Source: JASJBU01 sp963790775 (GTDB taxonomy: Bacteria > Pseudomonadota > Gammaproteobacteria > Chromatiales > Chromatiaceae). Taken from it: a stretch of DNA of 64,000 nucleotides. Below the pieces are notes generated by a model that had not been told where the DNA came from, searched no databases, and saw only the letters and a list, made by a program, of their open reading frames with translations. The position numbers and the translations under genes are program-made. Positions within the stretch are counted from its first letter, which is position 1. Every line of letters begins with the position of its first letter. The stretch is from the NCBI GenBank assembly GCA_963790775.1, contig CAWBPR010000011.1:434001-498000 (forward strand), in the 5' to 3' direction. Below, piece by piece: positions 27,955-37,113 of this stretch.

Positions 27955-27962
27955 AGCCTAAT

Positions 27963-27979
27963 AGTAGCGTCTCGATACT
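27963..27979. promoter_or_regulatory. Putative MarR operator, proximal copy
   Basis: AGTAGCGTCTCGATACT shares the outer AGTA and the TCGATACT half with the distal site at 28016-28032. It starts 9 bases upstream of the MarR start codon, so binding would block the gene's own transcription or translation initiation. Confidence 0.55.
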
Positions 27980-28007
27980 TTCTTGACAAACTGAGATTGC
28001 TGGCACA

Positions 28008-28040
28008 TGCTTTATAGTATTGAGTCGATACTATAAAGCA
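28008..28040. promoter_or_regulatory. Putative MarR operator, distal copy inside a perfect 13-bp inverted repeat
   Basis: TGCTTTATAGTAT (28008-28020) and ATACTATAAAGCA (28028-28040) are exact inverted repeats around a 7-base centre. The core AGTATTGAGTCGATACT is a second version of the site at 27963, with centres 53 bp (about five helical turns) apart. Located in the divergent region between the MarR and cytochrome P460 genes. Confidence 0.65.
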
Positions 28041-28344
28041 CTTAATGAGATAACGTATTAACGAATATTGATCTATGAGTTACCTGTCCGGGTGGCTGCG
28101 ATGAGGTGCTGTGTTATTTCGATATTCTGTTATCAAGTGGAGGAGGCGGCAAGGTGACTCAATTCGCAACGGCAGGGCTGCAAGGTATTGGCAGGAATTG
28201 ACATAGTAAAAGTGCAGATAATGCCATGTATATAAGGCCAGACCGGAAATACAACTGCAGATTCGTGTGCAAGGTAATTTCGTTAACCCATTCAAAGGCT
28301 GCATCGTAACTGCGGATTAACAATCTCACTCCAGGAGAATGACA

Positions 28345-28824
28345 ATGAAACGAAAACTACTCAATCTGATGCTGATATCTTCGATGCTCGTTGCCGGCAA
28401 CATACATGCTGGCGACAGCATTGCTTATCCGGATGGATACCGACTCTGGACCCACATCAAGACTATGGCTCTGCACAAGGGGCATGCACTGGAAAATCCC
28501 TTCCTGGGCATCCACCATGTCTATGCTAACGAGAAGGCTGTAACCGGGATAAAATCAGGACAGTTCGATAACGGTTCAGTCCTGGTGTTTGATCTGCTCA
28601 ATTACATAACCCATGACAACGCATCGAGTGAAGGTGATCGGGTGCTGCTTGGTGTGATGGTCAAGGACAGCGCCAGTTATGCGGCGACCGGTGGCTGGGG
28701 CTTTGAGGGATTCAAAGGTAACAGCCAAACGCAACGTCTGGTCAGTGATGGGGGAGAATCCTGTTTTGACTGTCATAGGTCACAGCAGGAAAATGATTTC
28801 GTATTCAGCCGCTGGCGAGAGTAA
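28345..28824 (+). CDS. Cytochrome P460 family protein (periplasmic)
   Basis: 159 residues with a Sec signal (cleavage near HAG, residues 21-23) and one heme-binding CFDCH motif (C140, C143, H144) close to the C-terminus, the arrangement of cytochrome P460 and cytochrome c'-beta. Members convert hydroxylamine or bind and detoxify nitric oxide. The ATG at 28345 has AGGAG at a proper distance; an in-frame ATG at 28339 is too close. Divergent from the MarR-type regulator, which suggests induction by reactive nitrogen species made during nitrate respiration. Confidence 0.85.
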   Translation: MKRKLLNLMLISSMLVAGNIHAGDSIAYPDGYRLWTHIKTMALHKGHALENPFLGIHHVYANEKAVTGIKSGQFDNGSVLVFDLLNYITHDNASSEGDRVLLGVMVKDSASYAATGGWGFEGFKGNSQTQRLVSDGGESCFDCHRSQQENDFVFSRWRE

Positions 28825-28951
28825 TCGTGCTGAAATAATGTTTAAGCATGGGCTTGATTGGTAATCAGCCAGCAATGGCGCTTACCCAACGACCCATAAC
28901 ACTGTCCAGTGGAATGCGGCCGTATATGGCTGATTCAAAGATCATGTGACT

Positions 28952-28977
28952 ACACCACCGGCTAAGGCCGGTGGTGT
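28952..28977 (+). terminator. Terminator-like hairpin after the cytochrome P460 gene
   Basis: ACACCACCGGC and GCCGGTGGTGT form an 11-bp perfect stem with a TAAG loop, followed by GATTTCTAT. The T tract is weak but the stem is strong. Confidence 0.65.
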
Positions 28978-29240
28978 GATTTCTATATTATCGAAAAAAT
29001 CGATAATAACATCCAATAAATATCGTTATGTAAGATTGATAACCCGGCGTACATTATAAGCCGCACCGGAAAAGTTGGTTTCATCGTCAGTACTCATGCT
29101 CAGCAGCGCCATCTTCGGAAATAACGCAGACAGGTTGCGCGAGCGATCAACCAGCTCCCGATGCTCATATAGGAATGTCTCACTATCGATGTCGTCCATG
29201 AATGGCGCATCGAGTTTTTTCCATAAACTGGAGAACAACG

Positions 29241-29882
29241 ATGATTGCAATTCGAGTGGTCATGAAATTTACCAACGAACCGTTGAAGCGTTCGCCGGTG
29301 GTGCTGCGTATGGATGGGAATGGCCTAGAGACAACCCCTGTTCTGACAGACCGCAGTGGTGTCGCGCGTTTCGAGTTACCGCCGGGTAGTGGCAAGGTAC
29401 TGGTATCCGGGGTTGAACGCTATCACGGACGCCTGGATGGTGAGATCCTGGTAGACCTGTGGTCTCTCACCCAGTCAGCGAATGATTCTGCGGGCGCCCC
29501 TGGCGACTTCTCCTCCGGGGGCTATACCAGTGCGGACATGACTACCCGATCCGTTGAGATCGACAGTCGGACGATACTGACTGATAGTGAAGGCTACCTG
29601 CTAAACCTGGCTGACTGGTCGGAAGAATTTGCACGAGCCCAGGCGACGTTTGAAGGCCTGGAACTCACTACCGAGCATTGGGAGGTGATCCGTTTTCTGC
29701 GTGAATTCTTTGCCGAACACGGACGCCAGGCGAGCGTTCGCGAGATGATCCGGTATTTCCGAAAAGTCTGGGGTCCGGAACGGGGATCCAACCTTTATCT
29801 GCACAAGCTGTTTCTCCACGGCGGCCCGCAGAAACAGGGTAATCGGCTGGCGGGGCTGCTGCGCACCAAGGGCGAGCATTGA
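29241..29882 (+). CDS. Beta-sandwich domain fused to a cysteine-free DsrC/TusE-like domain
   Basis: 213 residues; the ATG at 29241 has GGAG 8 bases upstream. Residues 1-75 look like a small transthyretin/carboxypeptidase-regulatory-type beta domain (TDRSGVARFELPPGSGKVLV). A Ser/Gly linker covers 78-100, and residues 103-213 are DsrC-like (LTTEHWEVIRFLREFF, WGPERGSNLYLHKLF), ending in QGNRLAGLLRTKGEH. As in the protein at 26172 both arm cysteines are missing and there is no cysteine at all. It begins a three-gene operon with PtsP and a hemerythrin. I know of no described function for this fusion. Confidence 0.82.
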   Translation: MIAIRVVMKFTNEPLKRSPVVLRMDGNGLETTPVLTDRSGVARFELPPGSGKVLVSGVERYHGRLDGEILVDLWSLTQSANDSAGAPGDFSSGGYTSADMTTRSVEIDSRTILTDSEGYLLNLADWSEEFARAQATFEGLELTTEHWEVIRFLREFFAEHGRQASVREMIRYFRKVWGPERGSNLYLHKLFLHGGPQKQGNRLAGLLRTKGEH

Positions 29883-29886
29883 GAGT

Positions 29887-32244
29887 ATGCCTGCCGGAGT
29901 GAGCAGGCAGGGAACCAAGCCGGGCCGGCGCCTTGCCGAACTCAAGCAGATTGTGCGCGAGGTTGATTCGGCGCCTGATCTGGAGGGTGCGTTGCGGGTG
30001 TTGGTACGCCGCACCCGCGAGTTCATGGGTGTCGATGTCTGCACGGTCTATTTCACCAATGAAAGCGAGCGCCGACATGTGGTCGCTGCCACCGATGGTC
30101 TGCCGTCCCAAGTGGTGGGTAGCGTCGATTGTGGCTTCGGCAAAGGCTTGATAGGCCGTGTTGCCGAGAGTCGTCGATCGCTAAACCTGCAACAGGTGCC
30201 CCCGGAGCTTGATCAAGACTTCCTGCGGCAAACCGGTACTGAACCTTATCAGAGTTTTCTTGGTGTACCTGTCGTACACAAGACACGGGTCCAGGGAGTA
30301 TTACTGGTCCGGCAGCGTAAAGCGCGCCGCTTCGAGGATGCTGACGAGGCATTGCTTACCACGCTCGCCGCTCAGCTCGGCGGTGCGATTGCCTATGCGA
30401 AGGCGAGAGGCGAGTGGTGCCGGGTGTGCCGTCCGGAAGATGCCGCGCCAAGGCGGATCGAAGGATTGGCCGGCGCACCAGGCCTGGCCATCGGTCAGGC
30501 TGTGGTGGTGTTTGGCATGAGTCAAATCGGACGTATCCCCGATCGAGCCGTGAAGGATATACAGACCGAAGCAACCCGCTTGTCCGCGGCCTTCCAAGAA
30601 GTCCGGGAGGAAATTGCCGCACTCAATGCGGGGCTAGAGGGAACACTGTCGGAGGCGGATTGCGCTCTGTTTGGCGCCTATGAGATGCTGCTGAACAGCC
30701 CGGAGATTGTGGATGCTGCATCAGCCGGTGTCCGGCAGGGCAACTGGGCGCCGGGTTCAGTGTCGAGCTCCTTCGAGAAATATGCGTCCCACTTCGACGC
30801 GATGCAAGACCCCTATCTGCGTGAACGGGCAGCCGATATCCGCGCACTCGGTGGACGCATCGTGGCGCGGCTGCTGGGTGAGTCTGACATGGTGGCGGTC
30901 GGTCAGGAAGCCACCGTGCTTGTCGGTCAGTGCCTGAGCGCCATCGATATCGGCCAGGCTCGGAACGGGAATCTCGTTGGCATCATCTCCGGTGATGGCT
31001 CGCCTCTATCCCATGCCTCTATTCTTGCCCGCGCCTTGGGCATACCCGCGGTGGTGGGTGTTTCCGGACTTCCGTTGGCGCACCTCGATGGTCAGGAGCT
31101 GATTGTGGATGGAACTGGCGGCCATGTGCATATGCACTTGAGTCACCCCATGCGGCAAGCCTTCGAGCAGTCCATGGAAAACCAGCAAAAATTGGCTGTG
31201 GCCCTGGAGTCAGTACGCGGACTCGAAACGATGACGGCGGATGGGGTCAAGGTGGCGCTCTTCATCAATGCGGGCCTGAGTGTCGATCTGGAAGTGGCGG
31301 CAGCGGCCGGCTCGGCGGGCATCGGGCTGTTCCGCTCCGAACTGCCATTCATGTTATACGATCGTTTGCCCAGCGAACAGGAACAGCAACAGCTCTACCA
31401 CGCTGCATTGCAGGCAATACACCCCTTGCCGATGACCCTGCGAACGCTGGACGTGGGGGGGGACAAGTCGCTGCCTTACCTTAGTGGTGCTGAGGCGGCC
31501 TCGGCCCTTGGCCGGCGGGGTATCCGTTTCAGCTTGGATCAACCCGAGATTTTCCTGACGCAACTTCGTGCAGCATTACGGGCCAACTTCGGCATGGGCA
31601 ACCTGCGTCTGTTGCTGCCCATGATTTCAGGGTTGGACGAACTGGAGCAGGCGCGGGATCTCATCGAGCAGGCGGTGCTGCAGCTGCTCGACGAGGGCTT
31701 GACGGTTTCACTCCCACCCGTAGGGGTAATGATCGAGGTGCCCGCAGCCGTCTATCAGGTTGAATCCCTGGCCCGGCTTGCGGATTTTCTCTCCGTTGGC
31801 AGCAACGACCTGACGCAATATCTGCTGGCATCGGATCGAAATAATCCTCATGTATCAGGGCATCTTGACCCTCTGCATCCAGCGTTGTTGCAGGCGCTGC
31901 AACAAGTGGTGGTTTCAGCAAATCGCGCGGATAAGCCGGTGACCCTGTGCGGTGAGATCGCGAGCGACCCCGCGATCGCCTTGTTGTTGCTCGGAATGGG
32001 CGTTGATGGGCTCAGCATGAATCCCGTGGCCCTGCCGGCAGTTAAATGGGCCGTGCGCAGCGTTACCATGGAGCGTATGCGCTCATTGGCAATGGAGGCG
32101 TTGCGATGTGACAGGCCTGCAGCTATCAGCCGCTTGCTGGATGCCGTACATGTCGAGATCGGATTGGAGGGGCTGGCTGCAAAATCCCACTCCAACAACA
32201 TCGATGATGTTCGCAAACAACAAACCCTGCTAAAGACAAATTGA
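29887..32244 (+). CDS. ptsP: GAF-domain enzyme I of the nitrogen phosphotransferase system
   Basis: 785 residues. An N-terminal GAF domain (about 15-165) is followed by the PTS enzyme I body: a phosphohistidine domain with GDGSPLSHASILARALGIPAV and a TIM-barrel PEP-binding domain with SVGSNDLTQY and the catalytic Cys of TLCGEIASD. It autophosphorylates from PEP and passes the phosphate to an NPr protein, which often tunes sigma-54 or potassium functions. It starts 5 bases after the DsrC fusion gene. A Cys pair (CRVC, about residue 179) follows the GAF domain. A second, housekeeping ptsP elsewhere is possible. Confidence 0.88.
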   Translation: MPAGVSRQGTKPGRRLAELKQIVREVDSAPDLEGALRVLVRRTREFMGVDVCTVYFTNESERRHVVAATDGLPSQVVGSVDCGFGKGLIGRVAESRRSLNLQQVPPELDQDFLRQTGTEPYQSFLGVPVVHKTRVQGVLLVRQRKARRFEDADEALLTTLAAQLGGAIAYAKARGEWCRVCRPEDAAPRRIEGLAGAPGLAIGQAVVVFGMSQIGRIPDRAVKDIQTEATRLSAAFQEVREEIAALNAGLEGTLSEADCALFGAYEMLLNSPEIVDAASAGVRQGNWAPGSVSSSFEKYASHFDAMQDPYLRERAADIRALGGRIVARLLGESDMVAVGQEATVLVGQCLSAIDIGQARNGNLVGIISGDGSPLSHASILARALGIPAVVGVSGLPLAHLDGQELIVDGTGGHVHMHLSHPMRQAFEQSMENQQKLAVALESVRGLETMTADGVKVALFINAGLSVDLEVAAAAGSAGIGLFRSELPFMLYDRLPSEQEQQQLYHAALQAIHPLPMTLRTLDVGGDKSLPYLSGAEAASALGRRGIRFSLDQPEIFLTQLRAALRANFGMGNLRLLLPMISGLDELEQARDLIEQAVLQLLDEGLTVSLPPVGVMIEVPAAVYQVESLARLADFLSVGSNDLTQYLLASDRNNPHVSGHLDPLHPALLQALQQVVVSANRADKPVTLCGEIASDPAIALLLLGMGVDGLSMNPVALPAVKWAVRSVTMERMRSLAMEALRCDRPAAISRLLDAVHVEIGLEGLAAKSHSNNIDDVRKQQTLLKTN

Positions 32245-32250
32245 TAACCC

Positions 32251-32673
32251 ATGCAACGACACCAGGCACTGCGTAAGCTGTCGAGCGACCATCACACCGG
32301 ACTGGTGCTTGCCCGCCGGGCGCGTGATGCGGCGAATGGAAACCTTCAGACTCAAACCGATGCTTGGCTGACAGTCGTAGCCTATTTCCAAGCGGAAATG
32401 GACACGCATTTCAGGCTCGAGGAAACCGGATTGCTGCCTGCTTTGCTGCGGGCCGGTGAAAAGAGATTGGTGGAACGCACCCTGTATGAGCACGAGACCC
32501 TTCGCCAATTGATAACAGAAAATCGCGTGAATAATCTGTTGCGTTTCGCCGAACTGCTGACCGCCCATATCCGCTTCGAAGAGAATGAATTATTTGAAAC
32601 GGCCCAGCGCCTGTTGGATGCGGATACGTTGGAGTTAATTGTGGACGGGCAGAAAGCGGGCGGGGCCACATGA
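32251..32673 (+). CDS. Hemerythrin-like (HHE) protein
   Basis: 140 residues, four-helix hemerythrin/HHE cation-binding pattern: LSSDHHTGLVLARR, EMDTHFRLEE, YEHETLRQLI and HIRFEENELF. The histidines and glutamates would hold a non-heme di-iron centre able to bind oxygen or nitric oxide. It follows ptsP by 6 bases. In this operon it may be the sensor or iron-handling partner; that is inference. Confidence 0.88.
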   Translation: MQRHQALRKLSSDHHTGLVLARRARDAANGNLQTQTDAWLTVVAYFQAEMDTHFRLEETGLLPALLRAGEKRLVERTLYEHETLRQLITENRVNNLLRFAELLTAHIRFEENELFETAQRLLDADTLELIVDGQKAGGAT

Positions 32674-32704
32674 TGACCGCGCCGCTTACAAGTCGATTCT
32701 GAGT

Positions 32705-33565
32705 TCAGACCCTAGTCCGCTCTTGTTCCTTGAGTGCGAGTTCGCGCAAACCTTCCACCGCCTGCTGTAATACATCACTATCGGTTTTGCGTGGAAACAC
32801 CATATAAGTCGGGTGAGGAAAGTCAGGAGCCCCGACAACCTGAAACAATCGCTGATCTCGGATCAGTGAACGGGCCATGCGGATAGGCAGGAAACAGGAA
32901 CCGCCACTGCTCAGGATCAGTTGGACGCCGAGCCAGCCGATATTGACGACCCGAGGCGGCCGCTCCATGTCCGGATAGCTCTCACGATGTTTTGCATAGA
33001 AACCTGGCCCCCAGTCAACGTAGATGTAGTCTTCATCCGGCCACCGCGTGTCAGGCCGTGAACTGACCATCACCAGGGTCTCGTCGAACAGGTGCTCGAC
33101 GATCAGGCCCGGTGCATGGCTCGGCGTATACATCAGTCCGATATCGAGTGTCCCTTCGATCAGCCGGCGCATCAGATCTTCCTCGAAACCGATCTCACTG
33201 TGGATGGAAACATCCGGTGCCGTGTGACGCATCCATGCAACCCAACTCGGCAGAAAACCATCCCACAGGGCGATGCGGCCACCGATCCTCACGGAGGCGC
33301 GGTAACGACTGGGCAGGCCTACGTCGTGGCGCGCCTGCTCCACCGTCAAGACCAATGTCTTGGCATGCTGCAGGAAACGCTGTCCTGCTGGTGTGAGGCT
33401 GGCCCCGGCACGATTTCGGACAAACAGTTTAGTGCCCAGTTCGGTCTCGAGATTTTGTATCCGTGCGCTGACGGTGGATTGAGTCACATGCAGTCGCTTC
33501 GCCGCCTCCAGGAAGCTGCCGTGAGCGGTGATCGCGAGAAAGGTGCGGGCCTGATCTATGTCCAT
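32705..33565 (-). CDS. LysR-family transcriptional regulator
   Basis: 286 residues with an N-terminal winged helix (FLAITAHGSFLEAAKRLHVTQSTVSARIQNLE) and a LysR substrate-binding domain. It converges on the hemerythrin gene (31 bases apart) and is divergent from the HPP-CBS membrane protein, which may be its target. The ligand is unknown. Confidence 0.92.
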   Translation of the reverse strand: MDIDQARTFLAITAHGSFLEAAKRLHVTQSTVSARIQNLETELGTKLFVRNRAGASLTPAGQRFLQHAKTLVLTVEQARHDVGLPSRYRASVRIGGRIALWDGFLPSWVAWMRHTAPDVSIHSEIGFEEDLMRRLIEGTLDIGLMYTPSHAPGLIVEHLFDETLVMVSSRPDTRWPDEDYIYVDWGPGFYAKHRESYPDMERPPRVVNIGWLGVQLILSSGGSCFLPIRMARSLIRDQRLFQVVGAPDFPHPTYMVFPRKTDSDVLQQAVEGLRELALKEQERTRV

Positions 33566-33947
33566 TCTGGTGAAAAATGCCTTTTAATATCTAATATTTT
33601 GATAATACTGTGCATTATATTTCGTTTGTTCAAATTAATAATACACTCATATAATATTAGTTCTCACATTACAGTGGGGCGGGCTTTATGCTGACGACCA
33701 GCCTGTCAGGCTGGGCTAACTCATGATGGTGGAAGTGGGGTGGCTACTGACGAGGAGGGGAGTGAGGTTATTCGGTACATCTTGGCTTGCTTCGAAAGAA
33801 ACGACAGTGTTCTGAAAACGCAGGCGTTACCCGATGACAAGAAAAGCATCCCTGGCCAGGAGGGGTGCACAGGTTTCCTAAATAAGTTTACTAGACGGGA
33901 TTCTGTGCGCTCCCACTATATTTATTCATCAATTAAAAAAAGCGCAT
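33566..33947. other. Divergent region between the LysR and HPP-CBS genes
   Basis: The first 100 bases are very AT-rich and could hold the LysR promoter and operator. A small hairpin CCAGCC/GGCTGG lies at 33698-33714. An open frame from 33740 starts with GTG, lacks a binding site and is not believed. Confidence 0.4.
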
Positions 33948-35120
33948 GTGAAAATGAATCTTAAGGGTCTGATTCCCTATTTTATTCCCGAAGCGACGCC
34001 GCTCACCCTCGGTGAAAAGCTGCGTTCCGGGTTGGCGGCGTTCGGCGGAATTCTGTTGGTCGGCTTGATCAGCAGCACTTTCATCACGGGGCCGGGTTTG
34101 CCGCTGATGGTGGCTTCCATGGGCGCTTCAGCCGTGCTGTTGTTTGCTGTCTCCCATAGCCCGCTCGCGCAACCCTGGCCGCTGATTGGCGGCAACATCC
34201 TTTCCGCCATGGTTGGTGTGGCCTGTTCCAGGCTGGTGGGTGATCCGGCGCTGGCTGCCGCACTGGCAGTCTCTCTGGCTATCCTGGTCATGCTTCTGAC
34301 CCATAGTCTGCACCCGCCGGGCGGTGCCGTTGCACTCATCCCTGTGCTGGGCGGTGACAGCATGCATGCACTTGGCTATCATTTCGTGCTGTTGCCTGTG
34401 GCGCTGAATGTGTTGGTGATATTCAGCGCTGCGATGCTCATCAATAACCTGTTGCCGGGCAGGCGCTACCCGTCACGCCCGTTAAAAAAACGGGATGACC
34501 TGCATCAACACGATGATCCGAAAGCACTGGATCGGCTGGGTGTGACCTCAGATGATCTGCGCAACGCGTTAATCGATTACGATACTTATCTGGACATCAG
34601 CGAAGAGGATCTCAGCCAGGTCTACAAAATGGCGGGAATGCATTCCTACCGGCGCAAGATGGGTGAGATCAGCTGTGCTGACATCATGTCCCGCGATCTG
34701 ATCACCATGGAATTCGGCACCGAATTGGAAGAGGCCTGGGCCCAGTTACGGTTTCACAAAATTAAAGCGTTGCCCGTGATAGACAGGGCGCGCCGGGTGA
34801 TCGGGATTGTCACGCTGGTGGATTTTTTGAAACGCGCCAATCTCAAGACATACGAAACCTTTGAGGATAAGCTGATCAAGTTCATCAGGCGCACCCCGAC
34901 AGTGACTTCCGATAAACCGGAAGTCGTAGGCCAGATCATGGTATCGCCGGTGTATACAGCACCTGAAGACATGCATATTGTGAATCTGGTGCCATTGCTG
35001 TCAGAAAAAGGGCTGCACCATATCCCGATTGTCGATGCGGAAAAGCGCCTGGTGGGTATGGTGACGCAATCTGATCTGATCGCAGCACTCTATGCGGATG
35101 CAGTAGCTAAGTCCGCATAG
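33948..35120 (+). CDS. HPP-family membrane protein with tandem CBS domains
   Basis: 390 residues. The N-terminal half is an HPP domain with about five membrane segments and the naming motif in HSLHPPGGAVALIPVL (residues 122-137). After a charged linker, two CBS domains (ADIMSRDLITMEFGTELEEA and QIMVSPVYTAPED starts) occupy about 240-385 and may bind adenine nucleotides. Plant and cyanobacterial HPP proteins transport nitrite, and CBS domains could gate the channel by energy charge. Start could be GTG 33948 or ATG 33954; neither has a clear binding site. Confidence 0.87.
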   Translation: MKMNLKGLIPYFIPEATPLTLGEKLRSGLAAFGGILLVGLISSTFITGPGLPLMVASMGASAVLLFAVSHSPLAQPWPLIGGNILSAMVGVACSRLVGDPALAAALAVSLAILVMLLTHSLHPPGGAVALIPVLGGDSMHALGYHFVLLPVALNVLVIFSAAMLINNLLPGRRYPSRPLKKRDDLHQHDDPKALDRLGVTSDDLRNALIDYDTYLDISEEDLSQVYKMAGMHSYRRKMGEISCADIMSRDLITMEFGTELEEAWAQLRFHKIKALPVIDRARRVIGIVTLVDFLKRANLKTYETFEDKLIKFIRRTPTVTSDKPEVVGQIMVSPVYTAPEDMHIVNLVPLLSEKGLHHIPIVDAEKRLVGMVTQSDLIAALYADAVAKSA

Positions 35121-35229
35121 AGGCGCTAGTCATTAACCTGGAAACCTCACCTAACACTTCAAACGCACGCTGTATCCGTGTAGGCGCACCGCCAAGGTCC
35201 ATAAAGTCATGCGTACCCCCGTTTTTGGT

Positions 35230-36519
35230 TTAACTGCGCCGATCCAGTGACAGGTATTCGCTGTCAGTGTTGCCCGTATAGATCTGGCGGGGGCGTGCAA
35301 TGCGGTTGTCACTGTCCTGGTTCTGTTCCCACCAGTGGGCTATCCAGCCCGGCAGTCGGCCGATAGCGAACATGACGGTGAACATGCTGGTAGGTATGCC
35401 GATGGCGCGCATGATGATGCCGCTGTAGAAATCCACGTTGGGATACAGCTTGCGCTCGATGAAATAAGGGTCCTCGAGGGCGATCACTTCCAGACGGCGG
35501 GCGATTTCGAGCAACGGGTCGTTTCTACCCCGGTCGCTCAGCAGCTGCTCGGCGACTTTGGCCAGGGTCTGGGCGCGCGGATCGAAGTTTTTATAGACAC
35601 GATGACCAAAGCCCATCAGTCGAACCTTGCTGTCCTTATCCTTGGCGAGTTTCACATATTCCTCGGGTGTGATCTGGCCCGCATGGATCTCCTGCAGCAT
35701 CTTCAGCACCGCTACGTTTGCCCCGCCGTGACGCGGCCCCCAGAGTGCGCAGACGCCCGCAGCGCAGGAAGCGAACAGATTGGCCTGACTGGAGCCCACC
35801 ATGCGCACAGTCGAGGTGGAGCAGTTCTGCTCGTGATCGGCATGCAGGATCAACAGCAGATTGATGGCGTCGCGTACCGTCTCGTCGCACAGATATTGAT
35901 TATAGGGTTGTGAAAACATCATGTGCAGGAAGTTCGGTACATAACGCAGCTTGGGGTCTGGATAGATATAGGGTTTCCCCAGCGAGTGGCGATAGGCGTA
36001 GGCGGCAATTGTGCGGATCTTGCTGATCAGGCGCGCCGCAGCCATGCGAAACTGGGTGGTGTCTTCCAGTTCCAGCAGCTCGGGATGGAAACAAGACATC
36101 GCGTTGATCATGGCCGAGAGGATAGCCATCGGTGGCGCTGAACGCGGAAACCCCTGGAAATGGTGCTTCATGCTCTCGTCCAGATTGGCGTGGGCAGTCA
36201 GGTCATCGGCAAATTCCGAGTACTCCGTGCGTGTCGGCAGACTGCCGAAGATCAACAGCCACGCCACTTCAACGAAATTGGGGTGATCGGTGAACTGCTC
36301 AATAGGGATACCTCGGTAGTTCAACAGACCCTTATCGCCATCGATGAAGGTGATGGCGCTTTCGCAGCTTGCGGTATTGCCATAACCCGGATCCAGGGTG
36401 ACATAACCCGTTTGATTGCGCAGATTGCGGATATCGATGCCACGTTCACCCTCGCTCCCGGTAGTGACAGGAAGTTCGTACTGGTTCTTCCCCAGTATCA
36501 GGGTGGCGTTTTCGTTCAT
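35230..36519 (-). CDS. gltA: Citrate synthase
   Basis: 429 residues, hexameric type II citrate synthase. The catalytic region HADHEQNCSTSTVRMVGSS is split over residues 229-247, with HGGANVAVLK and the later GFGHRVYKNFDPRA region containing the second histidine. The N-terminal beta-rich domain typical of Gram-negative NADH-regulated enzymes is present. It condenses oxaloacetate and acetyl-CoA. It converges on the HPP-CBS gene. Confidence 0.97.
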   Translation of the reverse strand: MNENATLILGKNQYELPVTTGSEGERGIDIRNLRNQTGYVTLDPGYGNTASCESAITFIDGDKGLLNYRGIPIEQFTDHPNFVEVAWLLIFGSLPTRTEYSEFADDLTAHANLDESMKHHFQGFPRSAPPMAILSAMINAMSCFHPELLELEDTTQFRMAAARLISKIRTIAAYAYRHSLGKPYIYPDPKLRYVPNFLHMMFSQPYNQYLCDETVRDAINLLLILHADHEQNCSTSTVRMVGSSQANLFASCAAGVCALWGPRHGGANVAVLKMLQEIHAGQITPEEYVKLAKDKDSKVRLMGFGHRVYKNFDPRAQTLAKVAEQLLSDRGRNDPLLEIARRLEVIALEDPYFIERKLYPNVDFYSGIIMRAIGIPTSMFTVMFAIGRLPGWIAHWWEQNQDSDNRIARPRQIYTGNTDSEYLSLDRRS

Positions 36520-36792
36520 TTCTATCTCCCGTTGCTGTGAATATGGATTGCTGTCAGCGTCAGCGCCCCGGTGAAACTTGTATACGTGAGCGTTATCCAG
36601 GGGTTATTCAGATCTGAGTTGGCTGGATTAATGAGCTTGCTGAACACCCAGGCGCATGCCGTGTAAAACCGTGACTAATTACACCTAAAATATCACGATG
36701 CACAGTGAAAAGTATTATTCGTGACGTGCAAAAAAACTGATCGTTACAGGTTTGTCTGAGGCTGGCGTTAGTCTGTCAGCCTGCATTAATTC

Positions 36793-36936
36793 ATGAGGCT
36801 GATCGGTAAGCGGCAGGTGCAACTGACGTCGGGCATGAGCGTGACCGTGGAGATCAAAACCGGCACTCGTCGGCTGATCGAGTTCTTTCTGTCACCGTTG
36901 TTGCGCTATAAACAGGAGCGTATTCGTGAAAGATGA
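36793..36936 (+). pseudogene. C-terminal remnant of an HlyD-family type I secretion adaptor
   Basis: A 47-codon open frame ends with SGMSVTVEIKTGTRRLIEFF and then LSPLLRYKQERIRER, which is the characteristic C-terminus of HlyD/PrtE membrane-fusion proteins, including the final R-E-R. There is a stop just upstream and nothing else of the ~400-residue protein. It is a leftover of a deleted secretion locus. Confidence 0.75.
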
Positions 36937-37113
36937 CGCTATGCTCAATCCATGGCAAGGAAATTCACCATACAAGGAATAGTTAATCCGTATGCTCAGA
37001 ATCAAAACAAGACATGGCAATACTGCCTATTAACCCAGATGAAGAAGGCAAGCGTCACACCTACGCTGCTATACGCTCATACTTTTAAGCTCAATGAACT
37101 TGGAGATAAATGA

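Noticed and set aside
28001..28018. TGGCACATGCTTTAT as a sigma-54 promoter for the cytochrome P460 gene
   Set aside because: The -24 half is perfect but the invariant GC of the -12 half is missing.
29026..29250. Minus-strand frame of 74 codons upstream of the DsrC fusion
   Set aside because: The peptide looks somewhat protein-like, but it starts with TTG, has no ribosome binding site and overlaps the start of a better supported gene. It might be a gene remnant.
33740..33964. 74-codon frame before the HPP-CBS gene
   Set aside because: GTG start without a binding site, no family, and it overlaps the next gene start.
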